64,000 nucleotides of DNA from Metalysinibacillus jejuensis (lineage in GTDB: Bacteria > Bacillota > Bacilli > Bacillales_A > Planococcaceae): contig NZ_QAFW01000002.1 in the NCBI RefSeq assembly GCF_003057615.1, positions 60,840 through 124,839 on the forward strand, read 5' to 3'. Of the stretch, positions 61,565 through 64,000 are shown piece by piece; within the stretch, counting starts at the first letter, position 1; every line of letters begins with the position of its first letter. The notes below the pieces were generated by a model. The model was given only the letters and a program-made list of their open reading frames with translations, was not told where the DNA came from and did not search any database. A program made the translations under genes and the position numbers.

Positions 61565-62613
61565 TCACAATTGAAAAGGCGCATAACGCGTTAAGTAAGC
61601 TACAAGATCCTTTTTTACATAAATCGTTAGAGGAAACTGGCGGTATTGTAGAGGTTAAAGTAAAAGAAGAAAAAAATCATGTTAGTGTTAAAGTTGCGAT
61701 TGCGAAAACGAATACACCTGAACAAATGCAACTTCAAATGAAAATAGTAGAAGTGTTAAAAGAGCAAGGGGCAGAGACGGTAGGCATTCGTTTTGAAGAG
61801 CTCTCAGCTGAAACATTAGCAAGCTTCCGTGGCACTGCAACTGAAGCAGAGTCACAAGATTTATTATCGCCACTTAATACTACACAATTTATTTCAATTG
61901 CATCTGGTAAAGGTGGCGTTGGTAAGTCGACAGTATCTGTTAACTTAGCGGTGGCACTAGCGCGATTAGGTAAAAAAGTAGCGTTGATTGATGCTGATAT
62001 TTACGGCTTTAGTGTACCAGATATGATGGGTATTCAAGAGATGCCTGTTATTAAAGAAGATCGCATTTACCCAGTAGAGCGCATGGGTGTTAAAGTAATT
62101 TCAATGGGCTTCTTCGTAGAAAACAACGCACCGATTGTTTGGCGTGGGCCAATGCTTGGTAAAGTACTCGACCAATTTTTCCGCGACGTAGAGTGGGGCG
62201 AATTAGACTATCTACTATTAGACTTACCACCAGGTACAGGTGACGTAGCACTCGACATTCACCAAATGTTACCTGCATCAAAAGAAATCGTAGTAACTAC
62301 TCCTCATCCAACCGCAGCTTTTGTAGCGGCACGTGCAGGTGCAATGGCATTGCAAACAGATCATGAAATTCTTGGTGTTGTAGAAAACATGGCATGGTTT
62401 GAGTCAAAAACGACAGGGGAACGCGAGTATGTATTCGGTAAAGGTGGCGGTACTAAACTAGCTGAAGAGTTACGTACAGATTTACTCGGACAGATTCCAT
62501 TAGGACAACCTGATTGGACAGATGAAGACTTCGCTCCTTCCGTTTATGATGCTGAGCACCCAACAGGTAAATTGTACTTAGCAATGGCAGAGCAAGTGAT
62601 TAACAAATTATAA
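61561..62613 (+). CDS. salA: Mrp/NBP35-family ATP-binding protein (SalA type)
   Basis: This 350-residue P-loop ATPase of the Mrp/ApbC family has a MIP18-like N-terminal domain (about 1-90), then the deviant Walker A SGKGGVGKST near 116-125, the DADIYGFSVPD switch and LLDLPPGTGDVALDIHQ. I see no CxxC motif at the C-terminal end, so an iron-sulfur role is less certain; in Bacillus the homologue SalA affects scoC transcription. ATG 61561 gives the usual length; the longer upstream frame runs through the terminator and is not used. Confidence 0.85.
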   Translation: MITIEKAHNALSKLQDPFLHKSLEETGGIVEVKVKEEKNHVSVKVAIAKTNTPEQMQLQMKIVEVLKEQGAETVGIRFEELSAETLASFRGTATEAESQDLLSPLNTTQFISIASGKGGVGKSTVSVNLAVALARLGKKVALIDADIYGFSVPDMMGIQEMPVIKEDRIYPVERMGVKVISMGFFVENNAPIVWRGPMLGKVLDQFFRDVEWGELDYLLLDLPPGTGDVALDIHQMLPASKEIVVTTPHPTAAFVAARAGAMALQTDHEILGVVENMAWFESKTTGEREYVFGKGGGTKLAEELRTDLLGQIPLGQPDWTDEDFAPSVYDAEHPTGKLYLAMAEQVINKL

Positions 62614-62622
62614 TATAGAAGG

Positions 62623-62651
62623 AAGACGGGCCAGCCAGCTCGTCTTTTTTC
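62623..62651 (+). terminator. Intrinsic terminator of salA
   Basis: AAGACGGGC pairs with GCTCGTCTT (one G-T wobble) around CAGCCA, followed by six T. It begins 10 bases past the stop. Confidence 0.85.
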
Positions 62652-62756
62652 ACGCCTTAGTCACAAAGCATGAATGACTTTTCGAACGAACATAGCTTTT
62701 TTACAGTAGCATTGTTAAAATAATAATTATATTTGAACATTGGAGGACGCAAAGTC

Positions 62757-63428
62757 GTGACAATACGTAATTGGATTAAATTTTTCTTTGTAGCCTCACT
62801 TATCGGTGGGGTTGTCAATGGCGTTTTTAGCTTAATAATTCGTTGGAACTTTTTCCAACCTTATGTAGCAGCGGGAGAATGGGGCGAGTTTCTTGCGGCA
62901 TTGGCATGGATGGTTTTCTTAGGGATTACGATGAGTGTAATTGCGCAAGCAGGTTTCTTTGCTTATTTAACACTTCATCAAGTAGCCGTTAATATTTTCC
63001 GTTCATTAACTTTATGGAACTGGGTGCAACTTTTATTAATTGTCATTGCATTAGTTGACGTTATTGCATTTCGCTTTATACCTGAAGCAGATACAGCGAA
63101 GGATTGGATAGTATATAGCGTATTAATTTTAGTACTTGTTGGTGGTTCTATAGCTACAGCATTTAAAAAAGTTAAAATGACAGGAAAAAAACACGTGCTA
63201 ATATCTGCACTATTTTTTATGATTGTCATTACAACATTAGAATGGACAATTGCCTTAATGGGACGCGATGCTAAAATTGATGAGTATGTAGCATTATTAC
63301 TTTTCCCATTGTTAGCAGTTAACGCATTCCAACTATTGATGTTGCCAAAATACAATGAACAATCAGAGCGTGACCGTAAACGATTAGAAGAGCGACGTAA
63401 AGCTCGAAAGCAACAAACGAATGCTTAA
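62757..63428 (+). CDS. kbaA: KinB-signalling pathway activation protein KbaA
   Basis: KbaA is a membrane protein that in Bacillus activates the KinB kinase at the top of the sporulation phosphorelay. The 223-residue protein has six hydrophobic segments and a very basic C-terminal tail (RDRKRLEERRKARKQQ). I chose GTG 62757 because GGAGG lies 10 bases upstream; a TTG at 62733 in the same frame lacks one. Identification rests on gene position (mrp-kbaA-rrn, as in Bacillus) and overall character. Confidence 0.75.
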   Translation: MTIRNWIKFFFVASLIGGVVNGVFSLIIRWNFFQPYVAAGEWGEFLAALAWMVFLGITMSVIAQAGFFAYLTLHQVAVNIFRSLTLWNWVQLLLIVIALVDVIAFRFIPEADTAKDWIVYSVLILVLVGGSIATAFKKVKMTGKKHVLISALFFMIVITTLEWTIALMGRDAKIDEYVALLLFPLLAVNAFQLLMLPKYNEQSERDRKRLEERRKARKQQTNA

Positions 63429-63431
63429 TTC

Positions 63432-63472
63432 AAAACTCTACGGCTAGTAATTACCTAGCTGTAGAGTTTTTT
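63432..63472 (+). terminator. Intrinsic terminator of kbaA
   Basis: AAAACTCTACGGCTAG pairs with CTAGCTGTAGAGTTTT (one mismatch) around a seven-base loop, followed by a T-run. Confidence 0.88.
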
Positions 63473-63555
63473 TAATAAAAAGGATAAAGACATCGCTATT
63501 TCAAGTGTGTTATCCGCTCTTAACTTACGAAAAAACATAAGATTTAAGCAAAGCT

Positions 63556-63748
63556 TTGACACATCATTTAAAAGCGTGTTACTATATATGAAGTCGCAAA
63601 AACAACATTGTTGTTAAGCACTAAATTACAATTAAAAAATAGTTGACAATAACAAGCACTATTTGTTAAGATGTAGAAGTTGTTTCTTTCTTCTGAAAAA
63701 CTTTTATAAAATAAAGTGTTGACAACGAAAGTTGAAAAATGCTATAAT
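63556..63748 (+). promoter_or_regulatory. Three tandem rrn promoters
   Basis: Three sigma-A-like promoters share TTGACA and 18-base spacing: 63556 with TACTAT 63580; 63643 with TAAGAT 63667; 63719 with TATAAT 63743. The last is nearest consensus and closest to 16S. The leader (63749-63890) includes TGAACCTTGAAAACTGAAC, a boxA-type antitermination region, and AAATTTTGG/CATCAAAATTG, likely processing structure. The multiplicity fits a heavily transcribed rRNA operon. Confidence 0.8.
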
Positions 63749-63890
63749 ATAAAAGTTGCTGAAACAAGCGACGCAAACATGAACCTTGAAAACTGAACAA
63801 GCAAAACGTTAATCAATAAATCGTTTCATTAAATTGAAACAAAATTTTGGACATCAAAATTGATGCCAGCAACATGAGCTTAATCGCTCT

Positions 63891-64000
63891 CTTATGGAGA
63901 GTTTGATCCTGGCTCAGGACGAACGCTGGCGGCGTGCCTAATACATGCAAGTCGAGCGAATGAAAGAGAAGCTTGCTTCTCTGGATTTAGCGGCGGACGG
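63891..64000 (+). rRNA. rrs: 16S ribosomal RNA, 5' end (continues past the window)
   Basis: The sequence from CTTATGGAGAGTTTGATCC, CTGGCTCAGGACGAACGCTGG and GCGTGCCTAATACATGCAAG is the universal 16S 5' region. The window ends within helix 6-8 territory (GCGGCGGACGG), so only about 110 bases are seen. The variable loop after GTCGAGCGAATGAAAGAG is genus-informative and could identify the organism. The exact mature 5' end is approximate. Confidence 0.97.

Overview
The window (about 38-40% G+C by eye) is a contiguous piece of an origin-proximal chromosome from a low-GC Gram-positive bacterium. Gene order matches the Bacillales core: ctsR-mcsA-mcsB-clpC-radA-yacL-ispD-ispF-gltX-cysS-mrnC-rlmB-rae1-sigH-rpmG-secE-nusG-rplKAJL-rpoBC-rpsLG-fusA-tuf, then the S10-spc-alpha ribosomal protein cluster, ecfA1A2T-truA, rplM-rpsI, mrp/salA, kbaA and the start of an rRNA operon. 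sigH and kbaA (sporulation regulators in Bacillus), a HemAT-type receptor and the protein sequences themselves suggest Bacillales, probably the Planococcaceae/Caryophanaceae (Kurthia/Lysinibacillus/Rummeliibacillus side). That family assignment is inference.

Layout. 1-3030: truncated livH, then livM-livG-livF of a branched-chain amino acid ABC importer. 3097-9967: an accessory stretch of mixed strands with a GNAT acetyltransferase, RluF-like pseudouridine synthase, an unrecognised 292-residue protein, acyl-CoA thioesterase, HemAT globin chemoreceptor, small membrane proteins, CorA and a methyltransferase. It also holds a candidate parS site. 10028-14604: the CtsR-controlled protein quality operon. 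14739-24313: housekeeping genes for DNA repair, isoprenoid synthesis, aminoacyl-tRNA synthesis (a cysteine T-box precedes cysS), RNA maturation and SigH. 24358-40830: secE-nusG, the L11/L1 and L10/L12 genes with their RNA leaders, RNA polymerase beta and beta', and the str operon. 40941-42278: an Na+/H+-antiporter-like gene between tuf and rpsJ. 42593-56797: S10-spc-alpha cluster. 57162-61415: ECF transporter energizing module, truA, rplM-rpsI. 61561 to end: mrp/salA, kbaA, three tandem rrn promoters and the 5' end of 16S rRNA.

The most unusual observation is decay at two positions inside this very conserved cluster. The slot between rpoC and rpsL, which carries the L7Ae-family gene ybxF in Bacillus, holds only a frameshifted and truncated remnant. 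The slot between adk and infA, which normally carries map (methionine aminopeptidase), holds only a broken fragment in which MRE, ELxKHIxPGI and RGSIC motifs survive in different frames. The KOW-domain gene usually found beside map is also missing, and cysE is missing between gltX and cysS. Because methionine aminopeptidase is essential, a second map copy should exist elsewhere.

Regulatory RNA and DNA sites readable here include a CtsR operator, a T-box, two L1-binding-site-like hairpins, an L10 leader with terminator, conserved S10 and L13 leaders, and many intrinsic terminators. One terminator-like hairpin sits between rpoB and rpoC and another between secE and nusG. I found no insertion sequence, phage, CRISPR array or tRNA gene.
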